From assembly GCA_023386495.1 (NCBI GenBank), contig JAEWJS010000152.1, positions 1 to 64,000 of the forward strand: a stretch of 64,000 bases of DNA, given 5' to 3'. A model generated the notes under the pieces. The model ran no database searches. It was given only the letters and a program-made list of their open reading frames with translations, and was not told the DNA's origin. Origin of the DNA: Bacillota bacterium. GTDB taxonomy: Bacteria > Bacillota > Bacilli > Paenibacillales > Paenibacillaceae. Position numbers and translations under genes: made by a program. Below are positions 26,635-35,934 of this stretch, in pieces; position 1 is the first letter of the stretch, and each line of letters begins with the position of its first letter.

Positions 26635-28119
26635 GTGCTTACGTTGAGAAAATTGTTGAACCCCGTTGCGCTTGTACGTCTTACAGGCATTCTGGACGGG
26701 TTGTCACTATTGCTATTATTGGGCATTGCGATGCCGCTAAAATATTGGGCCGATATGCCGTATGCCGTGACATTGGCAGGTTCCGTCCATGGCGGAATCG
26801 TCGTCGTGTATGCGGCTGCTGTGGTGTATGCGCAGATTCGCCTGCAGTGGCATGTCGGTTGGACGCTGTCGTCCGCCGCTGCAGCCTTCATCCCGTTCGC
26901 CAACTTTATACTGGAACGCGCTTTGAAGCGCCGGGAGGCGTCCTTCAGCGTGAAGCCGATTCCCGTGACCTGGCTGGTATACGCCATTGTACTGTTCACT
27001 TTCTTGGACTTATTCACGCAGCTGCCCGTTATGAGCACATATGCGATATCGCTCGGAGCGGGCTCGATGGCTGCCGGCTTCGTGGTCGGGATGTACTCGC
27101 TCACGAATACGTTCGGCAACGTATTCGCCGGCAGATTCACCGATCGTTACGGAGCATCGGCTATTATGAAGGCGGGGCTCTTGCTGACAAGCGCCGCGCT
27201 GCTCTTGTATAACCTAGTCGATGATGTAGGGACGTTATTGATCGTTCGGTTCGTGCACGGGATGCTGGGCGGGCTTATCGTGCCCGCGGCATTCACGTAC
27301 ATGGCGAACATGACGAACCGCGAGCGGCAAGGGAGCCAGAGCGCCGTCATGGGATCATTCGTCGGAATCGCCGCCGTGATCGGTCCGGCCTACAGCGGCA
27401 TCATGGCCGAGCGTTCCTCCGTTCCGTTCGTGTTCACGACAGTTGCGGCGCTCGGACTTCTCTTATTTATTTTCGCGTTAGCGGCATTAAGGGAACGAGT
27501 CGTATCGAACACGAACACCGTGTTAAGCAAGCGCCCTCGCCAGAAGCTGGTCTTGAACGGCGGGATCATCCGAGCATGGTTAGGGGCGTTCTTCCTCATG
27601 TTCTCGCAGGGGGCGCTGGCTTACTTGCTCCCGCAGCAGGTCGAGAGCCTCGGGTACAACCCGCGGCTTAGCGGTACGCTAATGAGCATGTTCGGCATTG
27701 TGGCGGTCGCCTTGTTCACGCTCCCGACCAACAAGTGGTTCGACCGAATTCCGCCGGTGCGAAGCGCCGCGGCCGGTATCGGTCTCATGGGAATCAGCCA
27801 GATCTTGATCAGCCAATCCGAGCAAGCCTCCGTGCTGTATGCCGTGCTTACGCTCTATGGCATCGGATTCGCGCTGTTGTTCCCATCGATCAATGCCTTG
27901 CTTGCGCATTCGACTACGCCGGACAATCGAGGGCAAGTGTACGGGCTGTTCTATGCCCTCTTCTCCGTGGGGACAGTTGCAGGTTCCTCCGGGCTCGGCT
28001 TGTTGCCGGCATCGCTCGAAGCGCAATTCCTGGTGACCGGCGGCGCGCTGCTGGTATGTGCGGTCGTGGTGCTCTTGACGCCGATGAAGCAGGAGCTCGC
28101 TAGTAAAGTTCACCTATAA
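26635..28119 (+). CDS. DUF3817-MFS transporter fusion
   Basis: GTG 26635 is preferred (AAGGAG 7 nt upstream; the in-frame TTG at 26629 overlaps that spacing). The 494-residue protein starts with a three-helix DUF3817 domain (about 1-95), normally a separate ~100-residue membrane protein. A major facilitator superfamily transporter (about 105-490, about 12 helices) follows, with the family loop motif GRFTDRYGA near residue 165. It is divergent from the AraC/GyrI regulator, suggesting an export system for that regulator's ligand. The fusion is continuous in one frame with no internal stop. Substrate unknown. Confidence 0.82.
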   Translation: MLTLRKLLNPVALVRLTGILDGLSLLLLLGIAMPLKYWADMPYAVTLAGSVHGGIVVVYAAAVVYAQIRLQWHVGWTLSSAAAAFIPFANFILERALKRREASFSVKPIPVTWLVYAIVLFTFLDLFTQLPVMSTYAISLGAGSMAAGFVVGMYSLTNTFGNVFAGRFTDRYGASAIMKAGLLLTSAALLLYNLVDDVGTLLIVRFVHGMLGGLIVPAAFTYMANMTNRERQGSQSAVMGSFVGIAAVIGPAYSGIMAERSSVPFVFTTVAALGLLLFIFALAALRERVVSNTNTVLSKRPRQKLVLNGGIIRAWLGAFFLMFSQGALAYLLPQQVESLGYNPRLSGTLMSMFGIVAVALFTLPTNKWFDRIPPVRSAAAGIGLMGISQILISQSEQASVLYAVLTLYGIGFALLFPSINALLAHSTTPDNRGQVYGLFYALFSVGTVAGSSGLGLLPASLEAQFLVTGGALLVCAVVVLLTPMKQELASKVHL

Positions 28120-28221
28120 TCATCTTTTCCCGATCAGGTGATGGTAGAATGGCGCTACTGGGGGAATTTGGGACGAATATTTCTACGCGATATTAGAAGA
28201 AGAATGGGAGCCGATGCGAGC

Positions 28222-29448
28222 ATGATCCGATTGACGAACCGCCAGGCACGGCAATTCCTGCTGTCGAAGCACGGACTGCTGGGCGAATATCGTTATTGCG
28301 GCAAGCAGGGCGTAATGGATTATGTGCGGCAGGCCGGCTGTATCCAATTCGAGCCGATCGATGCGTGCGGGAAAAATGCCGAGCTGGTGTTGCAGTCGCG
28401 TATCGGGGGATTTACCAAGTCCATGCTCGCCGAGCTGCTCTATCAAGACCGAATTCTTGTCGACTACCCCGACAAGAATTTATCCATTATCCCGGTCGAG
28501 GACTGGCCTTATTTTGAACGCTACCGGCAGGCGGCTCGGGAGCATGCCAAGCGCTACCCCGCCATGGAAGCGCTGATTGAGCAAGTGCGGGCTCACCTGC
28601 ATGGCCACGGCGCGTCTAGCTCGGATGACCTTGCATTGGAGGGCGATTTCACTTGGCAGTCGGCCATTCATTGGAGCAGCGGTAACAACGCGTCCCGGTC
28701 GGTGCTGGAGCAGATGTACTCGACTGGCGAATTGATTATCCATCATAAGAAGGGAACGCGTAAATATTACGACTTCGCCGAGAAGCACATCCAGCCCGAA
28801 CTGCTGCGTGCGCCGGAGCCGCTGGGAGATGAACTTGAGCATTACAAGTGGCGGATACTGCGTCGAATCGGGGCCGTGGGCCTGCTATGGAACCGTGCAT
28901 CCGATGCCTGGCTGAACATATGGGGGTTGAAGTCGGCGCAGCGCAACGAGGCATTCCGCCAACTGCTGCGTGAAGCTCGCATTGTTGCCGTAGCCGTGGA
29001 GCACATGAAGGATACCCTGTATTGCCGGGCAGAGGATGTGCCGCTGATTGAGGCCGTTCTGCGTCATCCGGGGCCGGAATGGCGCTGCGAGCTGATTGCG
29101 CCGCTAGACAATATGCTATGGGATAGAAAGTTGATCCAACAATTGTTCGGGTTCGAGTACACCTGGGAGATCTACACGCCTGCGAGCAAACGGAAATTCG
29201 GCTATTACGTGCTGCCGCTGCTATACGGAGACAGCCTCATCGGCCGAGCCGAGATCAGCGCGGAGCGACAATCCGGGACGCTCGTCGTGAAGAACGTCTG
29301 GTACGAGAACGGCATGCAGCCGACCGAGTCGTTGCAAGCAGCGATGAACGACTGCTTCCGGCGGTTTGCAGCGTTCAACGGCTGCGAGACGGTATCGACA
29401 GTGCCAGGGGTAGCCATGACGGCTGGGCGTGGAAAATTGCGGCTGTAG
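28222..29448 (+). CDS. Winged-helix DNA glycosylase-like protein (YcaQ/AlkZ family)
   Basis: The family comprises DNA glycosylases that unhook crosslinks or remove alkylated bases, built of tandem winged helices. Features of the 408 residues that fit: MIRLTNRQARQFLL at the start, a CIQFEPI segment (about residue 37) at the place of the catalytic QxQ/QxD motif of YcaQ/AlkZ, and the IAPLDNMLWDR block near residue 295. The second active-site residue here appears to be Glu (IQFE) rather than Gln/Asp. ATG 28222 is the start that matches the family; upstream in-frame ATGs at 28138 and 28204 cannot be excluded. Function in repair is inferred. Confidence 0.75.
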   Translation: MIRLTNRQARQFLLSKHGLLGEYRYCGKQGVMDYVRQAGCIQFEPIDACGKNAELVLQSRIGGFTKSMLAELLYQDRILVDYPDKNLSIIPVEDWPYFERYRQAAREHAKRYPAMEALIEQVRAHLHGHGASSSDDLALEGDFTWQSAIHWSSGNNASRSVLEQMYSTGELIIHHKKGTRKYYDFAEKHIQPELLRAPEPLGDELEHYKWRILRRIGAVGLLWNRASDAWLNIWGLKSAQRNEAFRQLLREARIVAVAVEHMKDTLYCRAEDVPLIEAVLRHPGPEWRCELIAPLDNMLWDRKLIQQLFGFEYTWEIYTPASKRKFGYYVLPLLYGDSLIGRAEISAERQSGTLVVKNVWYENGMQPTESLQAAMNDCFRRFAAFNGCETVSTVPGVAMTAGRGKLRL

Positions 29449-29487
29449 ATCATCTAGGCATGCCGGGTTGCATCCCAAGGTGATCGA

Positions 29488-30177
29488 CTATGGCGTATCC
29501 TGGTATACATCCGCATGGAGCGCCCCATCTTCCCCGATTTCTGCGAAGAAGACCTTGTTCAGATCCGCAGCTCCCTGCTTCGCCAATTCTCGCTTCAACC
29601 ACGCTTCATCCAAACCGCGTTCACTCAATATTCTCGTATGGACATGACCATCGGTGACAACCGTTGCAGGAACTTGGGGGTTGTTAGCCGGCACGGCGTT
29701 GACGTCGGCTTTGGAAGCGGGCTGGAATTGTTGTCGCAGCATGACACTAAGTTGGCCGTCCTGTTCGAGTATGGCGTATTGCACGCGTTTGACGGAAAAT
29801 ACATTTTTCTGACGCAGCATCGAGGTCAACTCATCCACGGTCATCCGTGAGCCTAACATCGCTTTCTCTAACAGCTTGCCGTCCTTGATCAGGATGGTTG
29901 GCTGACCGCTTAGCATAACGCGCAGCTTAAGCGATTTCAACGACGCATATCCCGCAATCCACGTCATGGCGGCCCAGCCGGCCATGGCCGTAAACCCGAT
30001 CCAGCTATTCTTGGAGGGGTCGATCAGAAGCGAGGCCGTGATGGAGCCGAATGCGATTCCCGACACATAGTTGAAAAAGGTCATTTGACTGATTTCCTTT
30101 TTGCCGATCATCCGGCATAGCAGGACCAGGAAAATAAACGCTGCCGCAGTCCGTAAGAGCACTTCGCCAATATGCAA
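29488..30177 (-). CDS. DUF421 membrane protein (YetF/YkjA-like)
   Basis: 229 residues from a TTG start at 30177, with GGAGG about 8 nt upstream. Three N-terminal transmembrane helices (about 5-75) are followed by two cytoplasmic DUF421 subdomains (about 85-150 and 185-225), with the family motif GQPTILIKDGK. B. subtilis YetF-type proteins are linked to the spore envelope and membrane, but the biochemical role is unknown. Its stop lies 40 nt from the stop of the convergent YcaQ-like gene. Confidence 0.85.
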   Translation of the reverse strand: MHIGEVLLRTAAAFIFLVLLCRMIGKKEISQMTFFNYVSGIAFGSITASLLIDPSKNSWIGFTAMAGWAAMTWIAGYASLKSLKLRVMLSGQPTILIKDGKLLEKAMLGSRMTVDELTSMLRQKNVFSVKRVQYAILEQDGQLSVMLRQQFQPASKADVNAVPANNPQVPATVVTDGHVHTRILSERGLDEAWLKRELAKQGAADLNKVFFAEIGEDGALHADVYQDTP

Positions 30178-30291
30178 GGGAGACGCCTCCGAATATTAAG
30201 GTGAGTTATGTTAGTATCTTCCATCCCTAGGTAATCATGCATAAACCAATGCTATTAGGTTTGCCCGATCGTACAAAGGGGGCTGCGCCGT

Positions 30292-30432
30292 ATGAGGCAT
30301 CTCATTCAGAAATGGTTGTTTCGCCATCTGTCGACCAAGCTGATTCTGACATTGCTGCTGCTGCTGTCCTTCTCGATTACGGTGATCAGCTCGCTCTATT
30401 ACTGATCATCGGCTAATATGATCGCACAAAAA
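30292..30432 (+). pseudogene. Remnant of a sensor histidine kinase N-terminus (nonsense and truncated)
   Basis: ATG 30292 follows AAAGGGGG and encodes MRHLIQKWLFRHLSTKL, a hydrophobic helix and SSLYY, then an in-frame TGA (30403-30405); the frame resumes with SSANMIAQK. This is the cytoplasmic stub and first TM of a YesM-type kinase, broken by a stop codon and then cut off where a PIN-domain remnant begins. The kinase call rests on the short N-terminal pattern only. Confidence 0.55.
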
Positions 30433-30640
30433 TGGGGATTTTGCTTTAGAGAAGCAGTACAAGCTGCTTTTCGCTCATTTTCCGAATTTATCGGTTGTAC
30501 CCGTTGACAATGCAGTAGCCGAACGGGCCGCTTTTCTGCGCTTGTTATTGCATCCGCTATCCTTGCACAAGCGGATGTTTATGTTACCAATGACTTTCGC
30601 CTTGATCGAGTCCCCGGCAGGGCGTTCTGCCAGGGACTCT
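30422..30640 (+). pseudogene. Remnant of a PIN-domain (VapC-like) toxin, frameshifted
   Basis: From 30422 one frame reads NGDFALEKQYKLLFAHFPNL then SVVPVDNAVAERAAFLR, typical of the second half of VapC-type PIN nucleases. After FLR (about 30543) the match jumps frame to VIASAILAQADVYVTND and FRLDRV, the conserved acidic end (ADVYVTND). The segment that should read roughly AKYxLRTPDA is missing, so the active site is broken. No start codon or antitoxin gene is present. Confidence 0.65.
30608..30639. other. Strong hairpin at the end of the PIN remnant
   Basis: GAGTCCC-GGCAG (30608-30620) pairs with CTGCC-GGGACTC (30627-30639), with one C/A mismatch and a 6-nt loop. No T-run follows on either strand, so it is not called a terminator. 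Confidence 0.5.
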
Positions 30641-30745
30641 CGTCATGCATCGACGCGGCTATCCCAGTTCGGCTGATCTCGCTGCGATGCAGGAAAAGAC
30701 CGAATCATTCTCGAATCCTACCATATTCACGTAAGGAGGATCCGC

Positions 30746-31714
30746 ATGCACCAATCGAACCCATGCTGCGCTGCTTCGAGGAGCAGCGCCAATCTCAATA
30801 AGCAGACAGAATCCGTCGCGGAACGGCTACCGGGCGTGAACGCCTGCGCGCAAGAGCAAGAGCATGCCCTCATAGACCTTCCCGGCGGCGCCTTCCTCAT
30901 GGGCACGAACAGCAGCGAGGGCTTCCCCCGGGACGGCGAGGGCCCGGTTCGCCGTGTCGAGCTGAAGCCATTCCGTATCTCGCGGTATGCCGTCACCAAC
31001 GCCGAGTTCGCTGCCTTCGTCGAACAGACGAACTACGTGACCGAGGCCGAGCAATTCGGCTGGTCCTATGTGTTCGACCTGCTGGCGTCGGAGGAGATCA
31101 AGCGTCAAGTGGAGCAAGTCCCGCAGGCCGTGCCGTGGTGGCTGCCGGTGGAAGGTGCCTATTGGGCCGCGCCGGAGGGGCCCGGGTCGAGCGTCCGGGA
31201 TGACCGCATGAACCATCCGGTCGTGCACGTATCGTGGAACGACGCCATGGCGTATTGCGCATGGTCCGGCACCCGATTGCCGACGGAGGCCGAATGGGAG
31301 TACGCGGCGCGCGGCGGACTCGAGCAGAAGACGTACCCTTGGGGCGACCTGCTGAAGCCGGACGGCGCGCACCGCTGCAATATTTGGCAAGGGAAGTTCC
31401 CGACGGTCAATCACGCATCCGACGGTTATATCGGAACGGCGCCGGTCGATGCGTACGAGCCGAACGGCTATGGGCTCTATAACGTATCGGGCAACGTATG
31501 GGAGTGGTGCGCGGACTGGTTCTCGCCCAATTACCACCGCGAGACGAAGGCGCGCGATCCGCTGCAAGACGCGGAGACCGGACGCCGCTCGATGCGGGGC
31601 GGCTCGTACTTATGCCATCGCTCGTATTGCAACCGGTATCGGGTTGCCGCGCGAAGCTCGAACACGCCGGACAGCTCGTCCGGCAATTGCGGATTCCGCG
31701 TCGTGCTAGACTAG
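30746..31714 (+). CDS. Formylglycine-generating enzyme (sulfatase-maturing, SUMF1/EgtB-fold)
   Basis: FGE oxidises the active-site Cys of sulfatases to formylglycine. ATG 30746 has an ideal AAGGAGG. The 322 residues include the family blocks IDLPGGAFLMGTN, HPVVHVSWNDAMAYCAWSG, TRLPTEAEWEYAARGG, SGNVWEWCADW and RGGSYLCHRSYC. The two catalytic cysteines are present (Cys290 and Cys295 in CHRSYC), followed by RYRVAARSSNTPDSS as in human SUMF1. This argues for true FGE activity rather than another FGE-fold enzyme. The likely client is the CxPxR sulfatase encoded at 39524-40990. No signal peptide, so it acts in the cytoplasm. Confidence 0.92.
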   Translation: MHQSNPCCAASRSSANLNKQTESVAERLPGVNACAQEQEHALIDLPGGAFLMGTNSSEGFPRDGEGPVRRVELKPFRISRYAVTNAEFAAFVEQTNYVTEAEQFGWSYVFDLLASEEIKRQVEQVPQAVPWWLPVEGAYWAAPEGPGSSVRDDRMNHPVVHVSWNDAMAYCAWSGTRLPTEAEWEYAARGGLEQKTYPWGDLLKPDGAHRCNIWQGKFPTVNHASDGYIGTAPVDAYEPNGYGLYNVSGNVWEWCADWFSPNYHRETKARDPLQDAETGRRSMRGGSYLCHRSYCNRYRVAARSSNTPDSSSGNCGFRVVLD

Positions 31715-31772
31715 CTTATAGGACATATCGGTCCCGCTGGACCTCATGTCGCACCAGATCGGAGTGAACAGC

Positions 31773-33212
31773 TTGGAAATCGCGAGTCTTACAACGCTTA
31801 TCGTCTCGATCGTGACACTCTCCAACATCGTGCTGGCGGGCATCGTGGTGTTCATCGAACGGAGGGATATCGGCTCGACCTGGGCTTGGCTGATGGTACT
31901 GTTCTTCATCCCGCTCCTGGGCTTCCTCGTCTATATTTTCCTGGGCAGGCAGCTGAAGCAGAAGAACTTCTTCAACTTGACGGCCGAGGAACGCATCTAC
32001 CTCCAATCTGCGGTTGACGAACAGCTGCGCAAGGCAGACCAAGACGGACTGACAGCGAAGTACGCGGACCTGCTCCGCATGAATCTGAAATCGTCGAACG
32101 CGTTGGTGACGACCGACAATAACGTGACGATTCTGCATGACGGCAGGGATAAGTTCGCGGCGCTGTTCGAGGATATCCGGCATGCGAAGAAGGAGATTAA
32201 CCTGCAGTACTATATCATCCAGCCCGACGGCCTGGGCATACAGCTCAGGGATGCGTTGACCAGGAAGGCGAAGGAAGGCGTCAAGGTGCGCATCCTGTAC
32301 GACGAGATCGGGTCGCGGCGCATGTCGCGCCGGTTCTTCTCGGAGCTGCTGTCCTGCGGCGGCGAGGTCGAGGCGTTCTTCCCGTCCGTCTTCAAGTTCG
32401 TGAATTTCCGGATCAATAATCGCAATCACCGGAAGCTGTGCATCATTGACCGGCAGGTTGCGTATATCGGCGGCTTCAACGTCGGGGAAGAGTACTTGGG
32501 CCTGCATGAGCGCATGGGCTACTGGCGCGATACGCATCTGCGCGTGACGGGAGGCGCGGTCGATCAGATTCTGGGGCGATTCATTCTGGACTGGAACAAG
32601 GCGGCGCCTAACGGCAAAATATCCCCGGAGCAGCTGCTGTTGCAGCCGTCCGGCCACACGGGGAGCAGCGTGATCCAGATCATTTCCAGCGGGCCGAACT
32701 CGCAGACCGAGCATATCAAGAACATGTACCTGAAATTGATGATGAAGGCGCAGAGGAGCATCTACATTCAGACGCCGTATTTTATCCCCGATACCAGCTT
32801 CATGGACGCCTGCCGAATCGCGCTGTTGTCGGGCATCGACCTGCGCATCATGATTCCCAATAAGCCGGACCATCCGTTCGTCTATTCCGCGACGCTGGCC
32901 CATGTCGGGGAACTGCTGCAATACGGGGCGAAGATTCTGCAATACGAGCGAGGGTTCATGCACGCGAAGACGATGGTGGTCGACGGGGAGGTGGCTTCCG
33001 TCGGCACGACGAACATCGATACGCGCAGCTTCCGCTTGAACTTCGAGGTCAATGCGCTGGTGTACGACAATCAGATTGCCCAGCAGCTCCATGACTTGTT
33101 CCTAGCGGACAGCGAATCCTGCACGGAGCTGACTGCCGAGCGCTATAAGGCACGCAGGAAGAAGGATAAGCTGAAGGAAGCGGTAGCGCGCTTGCTATCC
33201 CCGATCCTATAA
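31773..33212 (+). CDS. cls: Cardiolipin synthase (phospholipase D family)
   Basis: Joins two phosphatidylglycerol molecules into cardiolipin at the membrane. TTG 31773 is favoured because GGAG lies 8 nt upstream (MEIASLTTLIV); an in-frame ATG at 31746 has no clear site. Two N-terminal membrane helices (about 3-60) are followed by two phospholipase D domains with HKD motifs: HRKLCIID (about 222) and HAKTMVVDG (about 397), each trailed by GG or GTTNID. Length (~479) is normal. It starts 58 nt after the FGE gene and is probably co-transcribed with it. A strong terminator follows. Confidence 0.93.
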   Translation: MEIASLTTLIVSIVTLSNIVLAGIVVFIERRDIGSTWAWLMVLFFIPLLGFLVYIFLGRQLKQKNFFNLTAEERIYLQSAVDEQLRKADQDGLTAKYADLLRMNLKSSNALVTTDNNVTILHDGRDKFAALFEDIRHAKKEINLQYYIIQPDGLGIQLRDALTRKAKEGVKVRILYDEIGSRRMSRRFFSELLSCGGEVEAFFPSVFKFVNFRINNRNHRKLCIIDRQVAYIGGFNVGEEYLGLHERMGYWRDTHLRVTGGAVDQILGRFILDWNKAAPNGKISPEQLLLQPSGHTGSSVIQIISSGPNSQTEHIKNMYLKLMMKAQRSIYIQTPYFIPDTSFMDACRIALLSGIDLRIMIPNKPDHPFVYSATLAHVGELLQYGAKILQYERGFMHAKTMVVDGEVASVGTTNIDTRSFRLNFEVNALVYDNQIAQQLHDLFLADSESCTELTAERYKARRKKDKLKEAVARLLSPIL

Positions 33213-33223
33213 AGCTTCGAATG

Positions 33224-33267
33224 ACAGCACGGCTCCAGTCGGGACTAGCCAGGAGCCGTGCTGTTTT
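33224..33267 (+). terminator. Terminator after cls
   Basis: A perfect 13-bp stem (ACAGCACGGCTCC 33224-33236 with 33252-33264) is followed by TTTTGCT. Confidence 0.9.
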
Positions 33268-33332
33268 GCTACACTTTACTGAAAGCGATGCCAATTCTGA
33301 CAATAGTAGGCTCGTTGTAGGTGGAGGGGATC

Positions 33333-35081
33333 ATGATCACGAAGCGAACGGTATTTATACCCCTGCGAATCAAATTCGTAGTCCCACTCTTCTTGCTCAT
33401 TACGATCCCTTTCCTGATCAGCGGGATCATTACCTATGACAAGTATTCCGCCAATGAGGACCGCAGGGCGGAAGCGTATGCGCGGCAGATCATCGAGCAA
33501 GTAAAGATTAACCTCGATAACTATGTGAGCGATATGGAGCGGATCACGACTTCGCCGTATTACGATCACAATGTGCTTGCCACGCTGCGGGAGCATCGGC
33601 ATCCGGGGCAGACCTCGAACTATATCACGAACGACGAGATGAACAAGATGAACTCCCTGCTGTACGCGCTGGCGCTGGAACGGCCGGAAGTGCAGGGGGC
33701 GTTCCTGTTCGCCAATGACGGCGGCTTGTTCAGCAACCTGAACGAGGGAGCGAGCAATCGTTGGGAACTGCGCGATAATCCATGGATGAACCAGGTGAAT
33801 CGAGGCGGCAAGCTTACGATCCTTGCGCCGCATTTCGTGACGTACTACGGAGCTCCCGTTCAGGTGGTATCCGTGGTGCGGCTGATCCGGGAGCCCTCCT
33901 CGCTGGAGGAGCTCGGGATCATTAAGGTAGACATTACGCGGGAAGGCTTCGAGCATGTGTTGAGAGAGGTGTCCCTCAGCCCGAACAGCAAGCTGTACAT
34001 CCTGGACAAGAACGATGAATTGCTCTACGCCGACACGGACCAGCCGCTGCTGTCATCCCTCACGGATGACGAGCAGGCGCATATCGATGTCGTCGTTCAA
34101 TCGGCATATTCCGGCCTGCAAGTAGCGGGTCTGATCCCGAAGTCCGACCTGCGCGGCGACGTGAACGAGCTGACCCGGTTCACGCTGCTCATCTCGCTAT
34201 GCTCGCTGATTATCGCCTATCTGGTGGCCGTGCTGCTGTCGAATCATCTCGTCAAGCCGATTCTGTACCTGCATAAGAAGATGAGGAACGTGCAGCGGGG
34301 CGATTTTCAAGAGCGGGTAACGCTGAAGTCGAACGATGAAGTAGGCGTATTGACGGATGCATTCAACAATATGGTCGGCGAGATCGACAGGCTGGTGAAA
34401 GAAGTGTACGAAGTGAAGCTGCGGGAGCGGGAGGCGGAGCTGACGGCGCTTCAGAGCCAGATTAACCCGCATTTTATCTTCAACACGCTGGAATCGATGA
34501 ACATGATGGCCGTGAAGAGCGGCAGCCCTGAGCTCTCCGACCTCATCATCAGCTTGGGCAAGCTCATCCGCTATACGGTAGACAAGCAGGAGACGGTCGT
34601 CTACCTGCGCGACGAGGTCAATTTTGTGGAGGCGTACTTGCAGATCCAGTCCTTCCGTCTTGGCGACCGATTGCGTGTCGAGATCGACATCGATCCGTCC
34701 CACGAGTATGCCTTGCTCCCGAAGCTCATCCTGCAGCCGCTGTTCGAGAACGTCATCGAGCATGCGATCGGCAATGCCGCCGTAACGATCAAGCTCAGCA
34801 CGGCAATCGTGGGGGATGACTTATGGATATCCGTTGAAGACAGCGGCGTCGGGATGTCGCCGGAGCGGATCGAATTGGTCGAGAGACGGATGTATGCAGC
34901 GGAGGACGAGATGCAGGAAGGCAAGCTTGGCGTCGCCCAGCGAAAAGGCGTTGCGCTGCGCAATGTCCACCAACGCATCCGTCTGCAATATGCGAAGCCG
35001 TACGGCCTGACGATTGACAGGTCGATGCGGGCGGGAACGCGATTCGTGCTCAAGCTGCCGTTCCGATGGGAGGAAGCCTAG
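33333..35081 (+). CDS. YesM-type sensor histidine kinase
   Basis: ATG 33333 follows GGAGGGG. The 582 residues comprise a TM helix (about 10-32), an extracytoplasmic sensor (about 33-280, Cache-like), a second TM (about 283-303), HAMP (about 303-357), and the His_kinase domain with phospho-acceptor His near 380 in SQINPHFIFNTLE, then a HATPase domain ending VALRNVHQRIRLQYG-like. Kinases of this class pair with YesN-type AraC response regulators to control sugar importers. The partner gene overlaps by one base, and an importer operon follows, so the stimulus is probably an extracellular oligosaccharide or its binding protein. Confidence 0.92.
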   Translation: MITKRTVFIPLRIKFVVPLFLLITIPFLISGIITYDKYSANEDRRAEAYARQIIEQVKINLDNYVSDMERITTSPYYDHNVLATLREHRHPGQTSNYITNDEMNKMNSLLYALALERPEVQGAFLFANDGGLFSNLNEGASNRWELRDNPWMNQVNRGGKLTILAPHFVTYYGAPVQVVSVVRLIREPSSLEELGIIKVDITREGFEHVLREVSLSPNSKLYILDKNDELLYADTDQPLLSSLTDDEQAHIDVVVQSAYSGLQVAGLIPKSDLRGDVNELTRFTLLISLCSLIIAYLVAVLLSNHLVKPILYLHKKMRNVQRGDFQERVTLKSNDEVGVLTDAFNNMVGEIDRLVKEVYEVKLREREAELTALQSQINPHFIFNTLESMNMMAVKSGSPELSDLIISLGKLIRYTVDKQETVVYLRDEVNFVEAYLQIQSFRLGDRLRVEIDIDPSHEYALLPKLILQPLFENVIEHAIGNAAVTIKLSTAIVGDDLWISVEDSGVGMSPERIELVERRMYAAEDEMQEGKLGVAQRKGVALRNVHQRIRLQYAKPYGLTIDRSMRAGTRFVLKLPFRWEEA

Positions 35082-35827
35082 TGTATAAGGTGCTGCTTGT
35101 GGAGGATGAAGCGCGGATCAGGGAAGGCTTGCGGCATATCGTCGAGCAGGTCATAACGGATTACCAGGTCGCCGGAGAGGCGGCCAATGGCACGGAAGCG
35201 CTGGAATTGCTGAAGCAGCATGTGCCGGATGTGATGATTACCGATATACGCATGCCGGAGATGAGCGGGATCGATCTCATCCAGCAGGCGCGCGAGCAGT
35301 TCCCCGAGCTGGAGATCGTCATCGTGAGCGGTTACGGCGACTTCGAGTATGCGAAGACCGGCATTCGCTACGGCGTAACGGACTATCTGCTGAAGCCGCT
35401 GGACCGCGTGGAGCTGGTAGCCGTATTGGAGCGCATCAAGCGCAAGCTGCAGCTGCAGAGTCCGGTCCCTGCGGCATTCGAGGACAAGGGAAAGCAGCAG
35501 GAGCAGGAGCGTCATATCATTCGCAGAGTCAAGGAGATCGTGGCGGACAACCTGGAGAATGATATCTCGCTCTCGAACATTGCGGAGCGGGTGTACTTGA
35601 ACCACCGCTATCTATCGGTGCTGTTCAAGAACGAGACCGGCCAGAACTTCTCGGAATACGTGACGGAGCAGCGCATGGCGAAGGGCAAGCGGCTGCTCGC
35701 GGAGACGAATCTGAAGATCATCGAGATCGCGCGTCTGTGCGGCTACGGCAATTACAAATACTTCATGGCCGTCTTCAAGCGCTGCGTCGGCGTCACCCCC
35801 AGCGAATATAGAGACCATTCGACATAA
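35081..35827 (+). CDS. YesN-type response regulator with AraC DNA-binding domain
   Basis: GTG 35081 overlaps the kinase stop (TAGTG), with GGAGG 7 nt upstream. The 248 residues comprise a receiver (about 1-120; phospho-acceptor Asp about 54 in VMITDIRMPE, Lys in LLKPLD) and an AraC-type double helix-turn-helix (about 150-245; LNHRYLSVLFK, then GYGNYKYFMAVFK, GVTPSEYR). It likely activates the importer-sulfatase operon starting at 36358. Confidence 0.94.
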   Translation: MYKVLLVEDEARIREGLRHIVEQVITDYQVAGEAANGTEALELLKQHVPDVMITDIRMPEMSGIDLIQQAREQFPELEIVIVSGYGDFEYAKTGIRYGVTDYLLKPLDRVELVAVLERIKRKLQLQSPVPAAFEDKGKQQEQERHIIRRVKEIVADNLENDISLSNIAERVYLNHRYLSVLFKNETGQNFSEYVTEQRMAKGKRLLAETNLKIIEIARLCGYGNYKYFMAVFKRCVGVTPSEYRDHST

Positions 35828-35840
35828 CGGACGATGCGAA

Positions 35841-35873
35841 GAAAACCACCTTCATGACAAGGTGGTTTTCTTG
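35841..35873 (+). terminator. Terminator after the YesM/YesN operon
   Basis: A perfect 12-bp stem, GAAAACCACCTT (35841-35852) with AAGGTGGTTTTC (35859-35870), is followed by TTG. Confidence 0.85.
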
Positions 35874-35934
35874 CTGGAAGATCGCTCCCGGTGAAATTCC
35901 CTCGATCCTTCTGGGCAGGCTGCTCGCATGCAAT

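Noticed and set aside
31716..33092. Long minus-strand open frame (458 codons) opposite cls
   Set aside because: It lies wholly antisense to a gene with two clear HKD motifs; the translation is rich in Arg/His/Gln without any domain, as expected from GC-rich third positions.
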